Of a stretch of 64,000 nt of DNA, positions 53,386-62,140 are shown one piece after another. The stretch's first letter is position 1, and every line of letters begins with the position of its first letter. The notes beneath the pieces are model-generated. The model had not been told where the DNA came from. It did not search any database and worked only from the letters and a program-made list of their open reading frames with translations. Both the position numbers and the translations under genes were made by a program. This stretch comes from Chitinophagales bacterium (GTDB taxonomy: Bacteria; Bacteroidota; Bacteroidia; Chitinophagales; LD1), in NCBI GenBank assembly GCA_019638515.1, contig JAHBTS010000007.1, forward strand, positions 62,001-126,000, read 5' to 3'.

Positions 53386-54081
53386 ATGATGCAAGGAAAA
53401 AAAATACTATTAGTTGAAGATGAAGAAAGCATTGCCGATGCACTTAAAATAAACCTAGAAGAAGAAGGCTATGAAGTTACGCATGCCATAGACGGCCAAA
53501 CGGCAATTGAATGTATAACTAAAGAACAATACAACATCTTGCTGCTCGATGTAATGCTGCCCGATAAAGATGGATACGAAGTTTGCAACTACTTTAGAAA
53601 CCGCGATAAACTAACGCCTATTATTTTCTTATCGGCACTAAACGATGGCGAATCTAAAGTAAAAGGACTGCGAGCCGGAGCCGATGATTTTATTTGTAAA
53701 CCCTTTAACCTCGATGAGCTGCTACTAAAAATAGAGCGTCTGTTATTTAAGGTAAATCCACGCACCAAAAACGATGTGGTTTACTTTGGCAATTGTTGGA
53801 TAGACTTTACCGTGCGCGAAGCAAAAGGAGCCGATGGCAGTAAAATAAACATGAGCAAAATTGAACTCGACCTTGCCAAACTATTGATAGAAAATGAGAA
53901 TAAACCCATGAAACGCGAGTACATCTACAAAAGCATTTGGGGCTACGATGACCGCAACCTGCCTAACTCTCGCACACTCGATAATTTTATTGTGTTCCTC
54001 AGAAAGTATTTTGAAAAAGATGCTGCGCATCCAAAACACTTCCTTGCAGTGCGCAGTATTGGCTATAAATTTCAGCGCTAA
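53386..54081 (+). CDS. OmpR-family response regulator
   Basis: Two-component transcription factor. The receiver domain has the acidic pocket LLVEDEES, phospho-acceptor Asp55 in LLLDVMLPDKDG, Ser84 in IIFLSALND and the switch lysine in FICKPFNLDELL. The winged-helix DNA-binding domain (about 130-231) ends RTLDNFIVFLRKYFEKD-HFLAVRSIGYKF. It follows the HmuY-like lipoprotein by 5 bases and closes the operon. No histidine kinase is nearby. It may regulate the heme locus or couple iron state to another regulon; the link is inferred from cotranscription. Confidence 0.92.
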   Translation: MMQGKKILLVEDEESIADALKINLEEEGYEVTHAIDGQTAIECITKEQYNILLLDVMLPDKDGYEVCNYFRNRDKLTPIIFLSALNDGESKVKGLRAGADDFICKPFNLDELLLKIERLLFKVNPRTKNDVVYFGNCWIDFTVREAKGADGSKINMSKIELDLAKLLIENENKPMKREYIYKSIWGYDDRNLPNSRTLDNFIVFLRKYFEKDAAHPKHFLAVRSIGYKFQR

Positions 54082-54090
54082 ACCAAATGG

Positions 54091-54321
54091 TTAAAACAGT
54101 TTCCTTACATCAATAATTCCAACCGGGCAATGCTGCTTGGCGGTATTGTTTTCTTCGTACTCCCAGTCTTCTACATCCACCATGTAAATACCTTTTTTTG
54201 CGGCAGCGCCAACCAAAATAGCTCGTCCGTCTTTTTTAGAAACTATCCAACGCTTGGGTGCTGCCTCCACACATGCATTGCAGCCAATACATTTACTCCG
54301 GTACTGTATAACTTTATACAT
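54091..54321 (-). CDS. Ferredoxin, 4Fe-4S type
   Basis: A 76-residue single-cluster ferredoxin: CIGCNAC near residue 11 and CPVG near residue 65 supply the four cysteines (CxxCxxC...CP). In between, WIVSKKDGRAILVGAAAKKGIYMVDVE forms an insert longer than in the smallest ferredoxins. It lies 2 bases after the U32 peptidase gene and is probably its electron donor. It is convergent with the response regulator gene. Confidence 0.88.
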   Translation of the reverse strand: MYKVIQYRSKCIGCNACVEAAPKRWIVSKKDGRAILVGAAAKKGIYMVDVEDWEYEENNTAKQHCPVGIIDVRKLF

Positions 54322-54323
54322 TA

Positions 54324-55571
54324 CTACGCTTCAACTATTTTATAGAGTTTATCAGAAGGGCGCACTTTTTCTTTCACTTTAAAGGAAAACAAATCGCCTT
54401 TTCCTACCTGCTGCACAGCTTCATTGTTTACGCGCAATTCTTCTACGGTGGTTTCTACATAGCCGGTGGTAGGGCCGGTAATCATCACCTTATTTCCAAT
54501 TTCAAGAAAATTGCTTTCTGCCCTAAATTCTCCAATTGCAGACTTTGCATAATACTTTACGCCCTTGCCAATATATACTTTCTTTTGCGTGGCTTTAGAG
54601 CCATATTCATTACTCCACTCGCCTATTTTTTTTCCTAAGTAATATCCATCCCAAAAGCCTCGATTATATACTGTTGCCAAGCGGTTGCGCCAGTCTTGAA
54701 TTTTTCCTGCAGTGTAAGTACCTTCAAAATAAGCATCTATTGCTTCTCTATAACATTTAGTGGCAGTAAATACATAATCTGCCGAGCGCCCGCGTCCTTC
54801 AATTTTCATTACACTTACTCCGGCATCTATTACTTTATCTATAAAATCTATGGTACATAAATCTTTTGCCGACATTATGTACTCATTATCCACCTCAAAT
54901 TCAATTCCTTCTTCTTTATCGGTAACTACATAACTTCTTCTGCAATTTTGTATGCAGGCTCCGCGGTTTGCCGATGCGTAATGTGAGTGTAAACTCATAT
55001 AGCACTTACCGGAAATTGCCATGCAGAGTGCTCCGTGAACAAATATTTCAACCTCAATGAGTTTGCCTGCCGGCCCTGTGATATTCTTACGTTTAATGTT
55101 AGCACAAATATCTGCCACCTGTTTTAAACTTAACTCACGCGCGAGCACTACCACATCTGCAAATGCGCTGTAAAACTCAATTGTTTCTACATTAGATATA
55201 TTGGCTTGTGTAGAAATATGCACCTCCATTCCTTCTTTGTGTGCCGCATGTATTGCTGCATGATCCGAAGCTATAATGGCAGAAATACCACTCTTTTTAG
55301 CTGCCTGTACAATACTTTTCATTAGCCTAATATCATGGTCGTAAAGTATAGTGTTTAGCGTAAGATAAGTTTTTACGTTATGATCCTTCCCTATTGCGGC
55401 AATTTTATCTAAATCATCTAACGTAAAATTATTAGTAGAGCGCGCACGCATGTTTAATTGCTCCACTCCAAAATATACCGCATTACAACCTGCCTTAATT
55501 GCAGCCATCATAGCTTCGTAAGAGCCTGCTGGCGCCATCAATTCTATCGGTCCTCTATTCTTGCCTTCCAT
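54324..55571 (-). CDS. Peptidase U32 family RNA hydroxylase (TrhP/RlhA-like)
   Basis: U32-family protein. In E. coli the members TrhP (tRNA ho5U34) and RlhA (23S rRNA C2501) hydroxylate RNA and are not proteases; which target applies here is unknown. It begins IELMAPAGSYEAMMAAIKAGCNAVYFGV, includes VHGALCMAISGKCYMSLH and the signature RGACIQNCRRSY with cysteines likely to hold an Fe-S cluster, and KDLCTIDFIDKVIDAGVSVMKIEGRGRS. ATG 55571 gives 415 residues; an earlier start at 55607 adds non-conserved residues. A ferredoxin gene follows 2 bases later. Confidence 0.88.
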   Translation of the reverse strand: MEGKNRGPIELMAPAGSYEAMMAAIKAGCNAVYFGVEQLNMRARSTNNFTLDDLDKIAAIGKDHNVKTYLTLNTILYDHDIRLMKSIVQAAKKSGISAIIASDHAAIHAAHKEGMEVHISTQANISNVETIEFYSAFADVVVLARELSLKQVADICANIKRKNITGPAGKLIEVEIFVHGALCMAISGKCYMSLHSHYASANRGACIQNCRRSYVVTDKEEGIEFEVDNEYIMSAKDLCTIDFIDKVIDAGVSVMKIEGRGRSADYVFTATKCYREAIDAYFEGTYTAGKIQDWRNRLATVYNRGFWDGYYLGKKIGEWSNEYGSKATQKKVYIGKGVKYYAKSAIGEFRAESNFLEIGNKVMITGPTTGYVETTVEELRVNNEAVQQVGKGDLFSFKVKEKVRPSDKLYKIVEA

Positions 55572-55696
55572 AACTTTATACTTAAAAGCCGCAAATATAA
55601 CCTCCACTTAGCGCCAAAATGCCGACATTCATCATGTTTTACACCCCATTTACTTCAATAATTTTAATTTATTGCAAAACTCAAAACATCGTATTT

Positions 55697-55990
55697 ATGC
55701 ATAACAACACTATAAATGCAGCCATTCAACTGGTTCCTTTGGCAAAGCGCAACGAGGCTTTTCTCACAATAGATAAAGCCATTGCTGCCATACAGCGCAG
55801 TGGATTATTGCATGAAGTTGGAGGGTTTGAAACAAACATAGAAGGCACCTACAACGATGTGATGAAACTGTTTAATGAAGTTTGTGAAGTGGCCAACCAA
55901 GGAGGAAATGAATTTTTAGTCTATCTGAAACTGCATGTTCATCCTCAAGAAAATTTATCGGCTGAAGAAAAGTTGAGGAAGTTTAAGTAA
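55697..55990 (+). CDS. Thiamine-binding protein, MTH1187/UPF0045 family
   Basis: A 97-residue protein of the MTH1187/YkoF-like family, small ferredoxin-fold proteins, some of which bind thiamine. The patterns INAAIQLVPLAKRNEAFLTIDKAIAAIQRSGL, HEVGGFETNIEGTYNDVMKLFNEV and LVYLKLHVHP fit. ATG 55697 matches the family start; an in-frame ATG at 55619 adds 26 non-conserved residues. It stands alone between a divergent U32 gene and the recombinase. Confidence 0.82.
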   Translation: MHNNTINAAIQLVPLAKRNEAFLTIDKAIAAIQRSGLLHEVGGFETNIEGTYNDVMKLFNEVCEVANQGGNEFLVYLKLHVHPQENLSAEEKLRKFK

Positions 55991-56027
55991 CACACATTCA
56001 AAATTTAAAACATCCGAAATTGTGCTA

Positions 56028-56035
56028 TACATTCG
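56028..56035 (+). promoter_or_regulatory. Candidate -7 box for the tyrosine recombinase
   Basis: TACATTCG ends 15 bases before ATG 56051. This supports that ATG over the TTG at 56036 as the start. Confidence 0.33.
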
Positions 56036-56050
56036 TTGAAAATATCCCTT

Positions 56051-57118
56051 ATGTCTGCTTCGAATAATGTAACCTTTACACCCGCTGTGCATCGTGGCAA
56101 GGCGGTAATATTTATTCAGTTTCCCTACAATGCAAAATGGACGGCAGCAGTAAAAAAAATGCAAACTGCACAATGGAGCCAAAGCCGAAAGGCTTGGTAC
56201 GTAGACGATAACCCTTACTTCAGAAACCGTTTTGGATTAACTTCCCAACATATTTCTAAAGAAGTATTGGTTAAAATACACGAAGTAAACCAAGCTGCAT
56301 TGATAGAACTAGTAAATGCATTAGAAGTTAGAGCTTATAGCCCCAACACCATCAAAACATATAAAAATGAATTTGCACAACTACTCTATGCACTTAAAAG
56401 TTATCCGGTAAACGAATTGAGTGCCGAAAAGTTAAAGGCATATTTTTTGTATTGCCTACGAGAGTTAAAACATACCGAAAACCAGGTTCATAGTCGCTTT
56501 AATGCCATAAAATTTTACTTTGAAAAAGTATTGATGCGGGGAAAGTTATTTTTAGAAATTCCACGTCCGCAAAAGCCAAGTAAGCTACCCAAAGTAATCA
56601 ACGCTGCCGACATAAAAAAGATGCTCAGCACCGTTACTAACATAAAGCACAACACCATGCTAAAACTATGCTATGGCATGGGTTTGCGGGTTTCGGAAAT
56701 TGTAAACCTTAAAGTATCAGACATAGATAGCAAGCGCTTGCAAGTACTGGTAGAAAGAGCTAAAGGCAAAAAAGACCGCTATGTAAATCTACCTGAAAGC
56801 ATATTAGACCAACTACGCGAATACTACAAGCAATACCGCCCAAAAACTTACTTATTCGAAGGGCAGTTCGGAGAAAAATACAGCACGCGAAGTGTGCAAC
56901 TTATCTTTAAAACAGCCTTGCAAAAAGCCAAGATAAACAAGCCTGTGGGCATACACAGTTTAAGACACAGCTACGCCACTCACTTAATGGAAGCCGGAAC
57001 TGATGTTTCTTTTATTCAAAAACTATTGGGGCACAACGATATTAAAACCACGCTTATTTATGCCCACGTGAGCAAAAAGGATTTAAATAAAATTAAAAGC
57101 CCCTTAGACAGTTTGTAA
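56051..57118 (+). CDS. Tyrosine site-specific recombinase
   Basis: Phage-integrase-family recombinase of 355 residues. The catalytic set is complete: Arg in GMGLRVSEIVNL, Lys in AKGKKDRYVNLP, HSLRHSYATHL (His-x-x-Arg), GHNDIKTTLIYAHV (His, then the nucleophile Tyr). An N-terminal segment (about residues 10-50, IFIQFPYNAKWTAAVKKMQTAQWS then KAWYV) is an extra domain seen in many Bacteroidota integrases, followed by the core-binding SAM-like domain. It lacks the integron-specific insertion. No att repeats, tRNA target or cargo genes are evident around it, so this could be a fixed chromosomal recombinase. Confidence 0.92.
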   Translation: MSASNNVTFTPAVHRGKAVIFIQFPYNAKWTAAVKKMQTAQWSQSRKAWYVDDNPYFRNRFGLTSQHISKEVLVKIHEVNQAALIELVNALEVRAYSPNTIKTYKNEFAQLLYALKSYPVNELSAEKLKAYFLYCLRELKHTENQVHSRFNAIKFYFEKVLMRGKLFLEIPRPQKPSKLPKVINAADIKKMLSTVTNIKHNTMLKLCYGMGLRVSEIVNLKVSDIDSKRLQVLVERAKGKKDRYVNLPESILDQLREYYKQYRPKTYLFEGQFGEKYSTRSVQLIFKTALQKAKINKPVGIHSLRHSYATHLMEAGTDVSFIQKLLGHNDIKTTLIYAHVSKKDLNKIKSPLDSL

Positions 57119-57127
57119 AGCAAATGC

Positions 57128-59023
57128 TTATGCAGCCAACTCCTCTTCGGCAGGTGCCAACTCAATTGGCTTATCTAATTCCACACGTAAGTTGTTTACA
57201 ATAAACTCTTGGCGCTCCGGTGTGTTTTTACCCATGTAATACTCCAGCAAACCTTTTATGATTTTATCATCAGAAATAATTACGGGGCTTAGGCGCATTT
57301 CATCGCCAATAAAGCGCTCAAACTCTTCAGGCGAAATTTCTCCAAGACCTTTAAAGCGGGTTATTTCCGGTTTACCGCGCAACTTTTTAATGGCTGCTTG
57401 CTTTTCGGCTTCATCGTAGCAATAAAAAGTTTGCTGTTTATCGCGCACTCTAAATAGCGGTGTTTCTAAAATTTTTACGTGTCCGTTACGCACCATATCG
57501 GGAAAAAATTGCAAAAAGAACGTAAGCAACAACAAGCGAATATGCATACCATCCACATCGGCATCGGTGGCAATTATCACATTATTGTAACGCAAATCAT
57601 CTATGGAATCTTCAATATTCAACGCGTGCTGGAGCAGGTTAAATTCCTCGTTTTCGTACACAATTTTTTTAGTAAGTCCATAGCAGTTTAAAGGCTTTCC
57701 GCGCAAGCTGAATACGGCTTGCACTTCCGGGTTTCGGCTTTTGGTAAGCGAGCCACTGGCACTATCGCCCTCTGTAATAAACAGAGATGAATTTATCCTC
57801 TCATCGCCTTTGGCATCATTAAAATGCACTTTGCAATCGCGCAGTTTTTTATTGTGGATATTGGCCTTTTTGGCACGCTCGTTTGCCAGTTTTTTTATTC
57901 CCGAGATTTCTTTGCGCTCTCTCTCGCTTTGTTGAATTCTTCTTAGCAGTGCATCGGCAGTTTCGGCATTTTTATGTAAGAAGTTATCTAATTCTTTTTT
58001 TACAAAATCGAGTACAAACTGCTTCATGGTGCGGTCATCGCCAATCAGCTTTTCGGTACCTAGCTTTGTCTTAGTTTGCGATTCAAATACAGGCTCCTGA
58101 ATGCGAATAGATATAGCTCCGCAAATAGCCTCGCGAATATCTACCGTATCGAAATCGCGCTTATAGAAATCGCGTACCGTTTTTACAATTGCTTCTCTAA
58201 ATGCACCTAAGTGTGTTCCACCTTGCACGGTGTACTGCCCATTCACAAAACTGTAATACTCTTCGCCATATTGGTTGGTGTGCGTGAGTGCAATTTCTAT
58301 ATCATCGCCAATAAGGTGAATAATGGGATAGCGCAAATTTTCGGGGTCCTTTTTTCGCGAAAGCAAATCGAACAAGCCGCGTTGTGAAATATACCTGTTG
58401 CCATTAAACACAAATGCCAATCCTGTGTTTAGGTAAGTATAGTTCTGCACCATGGTTTCTACATAACCGTGTAGAAAATGGAAATTCTTAAAAATAGTAG
58501 TATCGGGTATAAACTCTACTCCCGTTCCGTTGGCCTCTGTAGTTTTTTCGGGTTTGCCTTCGTGTTTTAAAACCCCGCGCTCAAACTCTGCCGTTTTCTT
58601 TTCGCCATCGCGCACGGCAAAAACTTTAAAGTACGAAGAAAGTGCATTTACAGCCTTAGTACCCACACCATTCAGCCCCACGCTTTTCTTAAATGCTTGC
58701 GAATCGTATTTGGCTCCCGTGTTCATTTTACTTACCACATCTACCAACTTACCCAATGGAATACCGCGTCCGTAATCGCGTACAGTTACTTTCTCTTTAT
58801 TTACCTGTATTTCCACCTTTTTTCCATAGCCCATTTGGTATTCATCTATGCAGTTATCTACTACTTCTTTCAGCAAAATATAAATACCGTCATCGGCAGA
58901 AGAGCCGTCTCCCGTTTTTCCTATATACATACCTGGGCGAAGGCGTAAATGTTCAATCCAATCTAATGTTCTTATGTGCTCCTCACTGTAAGCTACCTCT
59001 TCGCGTACTTTTTCTTTAGCCAT
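57128..59023 (-). CDS. parE: DNA topoisomerase IV subunit B
   Basis: ATPase subunit of topoisomerase IV, which decatenates replicated chromosomes. The GHKL domain shows [25 protein letters not shown] and [17 protein letters not shown]; the TOPRIM domain shows [12 protein letters not shown], and [27 protein letters not shown]. The start [32 protein letters not shown]-like [20 protein letters not shown] favours ParE over GyrB. ATG 59023 gives 631 residues. The usual downstream partner parC is absent: a convergent recombinase gene ends 9 bases away. Confidence 0.95.
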   Translation of the reverse strand: MAKEKVREEVAYSEEHIRTLDWIEHLRLRPGMYIGKTGDGSSADDGIYILLKEVVDNCIDEYQMGYGKKVEIQVNKEKVTVRDYGRGIPLGKLVDVVSKMNTGAKYDSQAFKKSVGLNGVGTKAVNALSSYFKVFAVRDGEKKTAEFERGVLKHEGKPEKTTEANGTGVEFIPDTTIFKNFHFLHGYVETMVQNYTYLNTGLAFVFNGNRYISQRGLFDLLSRKKDPENLRYPIIHLIGDDIEIALTHTNQYGEEYYSFVNGQYTVQGGTHLGAFREAIVKTVRDFYKRDFDTVDIREAICGAISIRIQEPVFESQTKTKLGTEKLIGDDRTMKQFVLDFVKKELDNFLHKNAETADALLRRIQQSERERKEISGIKKLANERAKKANIHNKKLRDCKVHFNDAKGDERINSSLFITEGDSASGSLTKSRNPEVQAVFSLRGKPLNCYGLTKKIVYENEEFNLLQHALNIEDSIDDLRYNNVIIATDADVDGMHIRLLLLTFFLQFFPDMVRNGHVKILETPLFRVRDKQQTFYCYDEAEKQAAIKKLRGKPEITRFKGLGEISPEEFERFIGDEMRLSPVIISDDKIIKGLLEYYMGKNTPERQEFIVNNLRVELDKPIELAPAEEELAA

Positions 59024-59045
59024 AATTTTCTTTGTAATGAATATA

Positions 59046-59053
59046 CGAATGTA
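59046..59053 (-). promoter_or_regulatory. Candidate -7 box for parE
   Basis: TACATTCG on the minus strand, 22 bases before ATG 59023. It excludes the longer ATG at 59065 as start if the promoter is real. Confidence 0.38.
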
Positions 59054-59153
59054 GCTGCTATGCAACTTTTAGCATTGCCAAACTTTCACTCGGTTTGTGG
59101 AAAAAATGATTTTTTTGTACAACGTTGCCGCTGTGCCAATGGCTTATGCCACT

Positions 59154-60044
59154 CTATTTCAAAAAAGAATTTACTGCCTGCAGCATGTTTTCTCCGCCCA
59201 ATGAATTTTCTTGTTGGTGCCATTGCTGGCTTCCATACCTACCCGATGGATAACCTGCCGCAGCAAGCGAAAGCACTTTTACTGGCAACTGTAATTTATC
59301 TATAAGATGAAAACTTAAAGTTTCGCGCAAACCACCTTCGCCTCGGTGTTCTTCGATATAAATTATCTTTCCGGTGCGGTTAATGCTTTCTACCAAGCCA
59401 TCTGGAACGGTAGTAACCGGAAACATACTAACGCACCAATAATCTAAATTGCCAAAGGCGTTTATCATGTTTTGAAGCACAGGGCCGGTACCAATTACGG
59501 TAGCTTTTTCACCCTGTTTTATATGTCGCCATTCGGCAAAAGGCGCAACGTCAAAATCGAATTTTGCCTGATAGTTTAATCGCAAGTAGTGAGGAGATGC
59601 ATCTTGCATCATTTGCGCCACCGCTTGTGCCACATCGTCTGCCACCAAAGGAACCAGCACTTTCATATTGGGCAACATGCGCAGCGCACCAATATCTTCT
59701 AAGTTATGGTGAGTAGCGCCCATAATGCCATATCCATAACCGCCACCATTGCCAATAGCTTTTACAGGTAAATTATGAAGACAAACATCGTTGCGCAATT
59801 GCTCATACGGCCGCAGCGTAACAAAAGGCGCTATACTGTACACGATTGGAATAAAACCTTCGTGTGCTAAACCCGCAGCTACTGTTACCATGTTTTGCTC
59901 TGCAACACCTGCATTTACAAAGTGTTTACCGTAGTGCGCAATTACTTCTTCAAATGCCATATAACCCAAATCTCCGGTAATAAAAACGGCATTGGCATGT
60001 ACATTTTTTGCTTGAATAACGGCACTGGCAAATTCTTTCCTCAT
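59154..60044 (-). CDS. Transketolase, C-terminal subunit
   Basis: Second half of a split transketolase (pyrimidine-binding and C-terminal domains, 296 residues). It has FITGDLGYMAFE, HFVNAGVAEQNMVTVAAGLAHEG with the catalytic-type Glu for TPP activation, and a C-terminal domain ending with KVLSLAAAGYPSGRYGS. Together with the N-terminal subunit 6 bases upstream it would transfer C2 units between sugar phosphates in the pentose phosphate pathway. A role in making a special surface sugar is also possible, as many split enzymes sit in such clusters. Confidence 0.9.
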   Translation of the reverse strand: MRKEFASAVIQAKNVHANAVFITGDLGYMAFEEVIAHYGKHFVNAGVAEQNMVTVAAGLAHEGFIPIVYSIAPFVTLRPYEQLRNDVCLHNLPVKAIGNGGGYGYGIMGATHHNLEDIGALRMLPNMKVLVPLVADDVAQAVAQMMQDASPHYLRLNYQAKFDFDVAPFAEWRHIKQGEKATVIGTGPVLQNMINAFGNLDYWCVSMFPVTTVPDGLVESINRTGKIIYIEEHRGEGGLRETLSFHLIDKLQLPVKVLSLAAAGYPSGRYGSQQWHQQENSLGGENMLQAVNSFLK

Positions 60045-60050
60045 GGTATA

Positions 60051-60875
60051 TTACTTTGCTTTTTCGGTTTGGTAATGCAACTCTATTGCTTCATTAAGTT
60101 CGTTGAACATATTGTCTTTCATAGGTAAATAGTGGCTGTCTAGTTTATCTTCGAGTTGCTTCCAGCCTTTCCCTTTTATGGTATTGCAAATTACGGCAAG
60201 CGGCTGCTCGGTGTTTTCCCATGCAGTTTTTGCCATGTTGAGTGCATTAAAATCATGTCCATCAGTTGCTACCACATTAAAGCCAAATGCTTGTAATTTA
60301 TCGGCAAGCGGCTCCAACTTCATTACGTCTTCGGTTCTTCCAAAACCTTGCAAGCGGTTTCTGTCTATTAACCAAACTACATTGGTGAGTTTGTGGTGGG
60401 CAATAAACAGCGCTGCTTCCCATGTGCTTCCTTCATTTATTTCGCCATCGCTGGTAATGCAAAAAACGCGTTTGCTGTTTTCTTTTAGTTGGGCTGCCAA
60501 TCCTAAACCTGCAGCAATGCTTAAACCATGTCCCAAACTACCCGTAGCAAATGGAATCCGTTTAATCTTTCCTGCTGGCGGGTGAGCTGCCAAGTATGTA
60601 TTGTCTTTATAGAAAGTAGCAATATCGCTTTCGCTTAGAATGCCTTCTTCTGCCAATACGCTGTATAATGAAGCCGCGGCATGGCCTTTAGACAACACTA
60701 TTTCATCAGCATCATTCATCCATCCAAATCGAACAAAAGTAAGTATCTCTGCGCACGACAGCGAAGAACCTATGTGTCCGGCATGAGCAGCTTCGTACAT
60801 TCTTAAAAAACGCTTTTTGATGTTCAGCGCTTTCAATAGCAAATTATGATGCACTTCTTTAGATAACATAAGCAC
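60051..60875 (-). CDS. Transketolase, N-terminal (TPP-binding) subunit
   Basis: First half of a split transketolase (274 residues). It has AAHAGHIGSSLSCAEIL, VLSKGHAAASLYSVLAEEG, ATGSLGHGLSIAAGLGLAAQL and the TPP motif GDGEINEGSTWEAALFIAHHKLTNVVWLIDRN. Met 1 could also be two residues later. It is divergent from kbl (63 bases between the starts) and precedes the C-terminal subunit by 6 bases. The pair would act as a heterotetramer. Confidence 0.92.
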   Translation of the reverse strand: MLMLSKEVHHNLLLKALNIKKRFLRMYEAAHAGHIGSSLSCAEILTFVRFGWMNDADEIVLSKGHAAASLYSVLAEEGILSESDIATFYKDNTYLAAHPPAGKIKRIPFATGSLGHGLSIAAGLGLAAQLKENSKRVFCITSDGEINEGSTWEAALFIAHHKLTNVVWLIDRNRLQGFGRTEDVMKLEPLADKLQAFGFNVVATDGHDFNALNMAKTAWENTEQPLAVICNTIKGKGWKQLEDKLDSHYLPMKDNMFNELNEAIELHYQTEKAK

Positions 60876-60938
60876 AATGATAGAAAAACACTTTCTTAGC
60901 CGCTTAAAATTCTTATACCATTTTTAATTCTTTAATAC

Positions 60939-62126
60939 ATGTACACTATTCATTCAAGGCTTCAAAAAGAATTAGACGAAATTAAAGCAGCAGGCTTATT
61001 TAAAAACGAACGTATTATTTCTTCGCCACAAGCGGCTGTAATACAAGCGAACGGAAAAGAAGTTTTAAATTTTTGTGCCAATAACTATTTGGGATTAAGC
61101 TCGCACCCTGGCGTAATCGAAGCCGCCCACCGCGCTATTGATACACATGGCTACGGCATGAGCAGCGTACGCTTTATTTGTGGTACACAAGATATTCACA
61201 AAGAGCTGGAAACAAAGATTTCTGCATTTCTTGGAACGGAAGATACCATTTTATATGCCGCAGCATTTGATGCCAACGGAGGTGTTTTTGAACCGCTTTT
61301 TAACGAAGAAGATGCCATTATTTCCGATGAACTAAATCATGCTTCTATTATTGATGGAATCCGCCTTTGTAAAGCACAGCGTTTCCGCTATAAACACAAT
61401 AGTATGGACGACCTTGAACAGCAATTGCTTGCCACACAGCATTTGCGCTCAAGAATTATTGTTACCGATGGCGTATTCAGCATGGATGGCACCATTGCAC
61501 AGTTAGATAAAATTGTGGCTCTGGCAGAAAAATACAATGCTTTGATTATGGTAGATGAATGCCACGCTTCGGGCTTTATGGGCAAAACCGGCAGAGGTAC
61601 GCACGAGCATTGCAATGTAATGGGTAAGATAGATATTATTACAGGTACACTCGGCAAAGCACTCGGAGGCGCAAGCGGAGGTTTTACTTCCGGCAAAAAA
61701 GAAATTATTGAAATTTTGCGTCAGCGCTCGCGTCCTTATTTATTTTCCAACACGCTTATGCCTGCTATTGTGGGCGCATCTATTGCCGTACTAAACATGC
61801 TGAGCCAAACTACTGCACTACGCGATAAATTAGAACAAAACACCTTGCTCTTTAGGAGCAAAATGGAGGCAGCAGGTTTTACCATTAAGCCGGGCACGCA
61901 TCCAATTGTTCCTGTAATGCTTTTCGATGCCGTATTGGCACAGCAATTTGCTGCTAAACTTTTAAACGAAGGTATTTATGTAACAGGATTCTTTTATCCT
62001 GTAGTAGCCAAAGGGCAAGCCCGCATAAGAGTACAGCTAAGTGCCGCCCACGAAACAGCACACATTGAAAAAGCAGTAGCAGCATTTGTGAAAATAGGCT
62101 ATGAATTAGGTGTACTTAAAGCCTAA
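60939..62126 (+). CDS. kbl: Glycine C-acetyltransferase (2-amino-3-ketobutyrate CoA ligase)
   Basis: PLP enzyme that cleaves 2-amino-3-ketobutyrate with CoA to glycine and acetyl-CoA, the second step of threonine degradation. It has LNFCANNYLGLSSHPGVIEAA, GMSSVRFICGTQDIHKELE, VDECHASGFMGKTGRGTHEH, the Schiff-base lysine in TGTLGKALGGASGGF, and RQRSRPYLFSNTL. Length is 395 residues. The threonine dehydrogenase gene (tdh) is not in the window. It is convergent with the glycosyltransferase at 62141. Confidence 0.95.
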   Translation: MYTIHSRLQKELDEIKAAGLFKNERIISSPQAAVIQANGKEVLNFCANNYLGLSSHPGVIEAAHRAIDTHGYGMSSVRFICGTQDIHKELETKISAFLGTEDTILYAAAFDANGGVFEPLFNEEDAIISDELNHASIIDGIRLCKAQRFRYKHNSMDDLEQQLLATQHLRSRIIVTDGVFSMDGTIAQLDKIVALAEKYNALIMVDECHASGFMGKTGRGTHEHCNVMGKIDIITGTLGKALGGASGGFTSGKKEIIEILRQRSRPYLFSNTLMPAIVGASIAVLNMLSQTTALRDKLEQNTLLFRSKMEAAGFTIKPGTHPIVPVMLFDAVLAQQFAAKLLNEGIYVTGFFYPVVAKGQARIRVQLSAAHETAHIEKAVAAFVKIGYELGVLKA

Positions 62127-62140
62127 CCAAAGCCATGCCG

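Noticed and set aside
56051-57118. Integron or phage integrase marking a genomic island.
   Set aside because: No integron-specific insertion in the protein, no attC-like repeats, no tRNA junction and only housekeeping genes on both sides.
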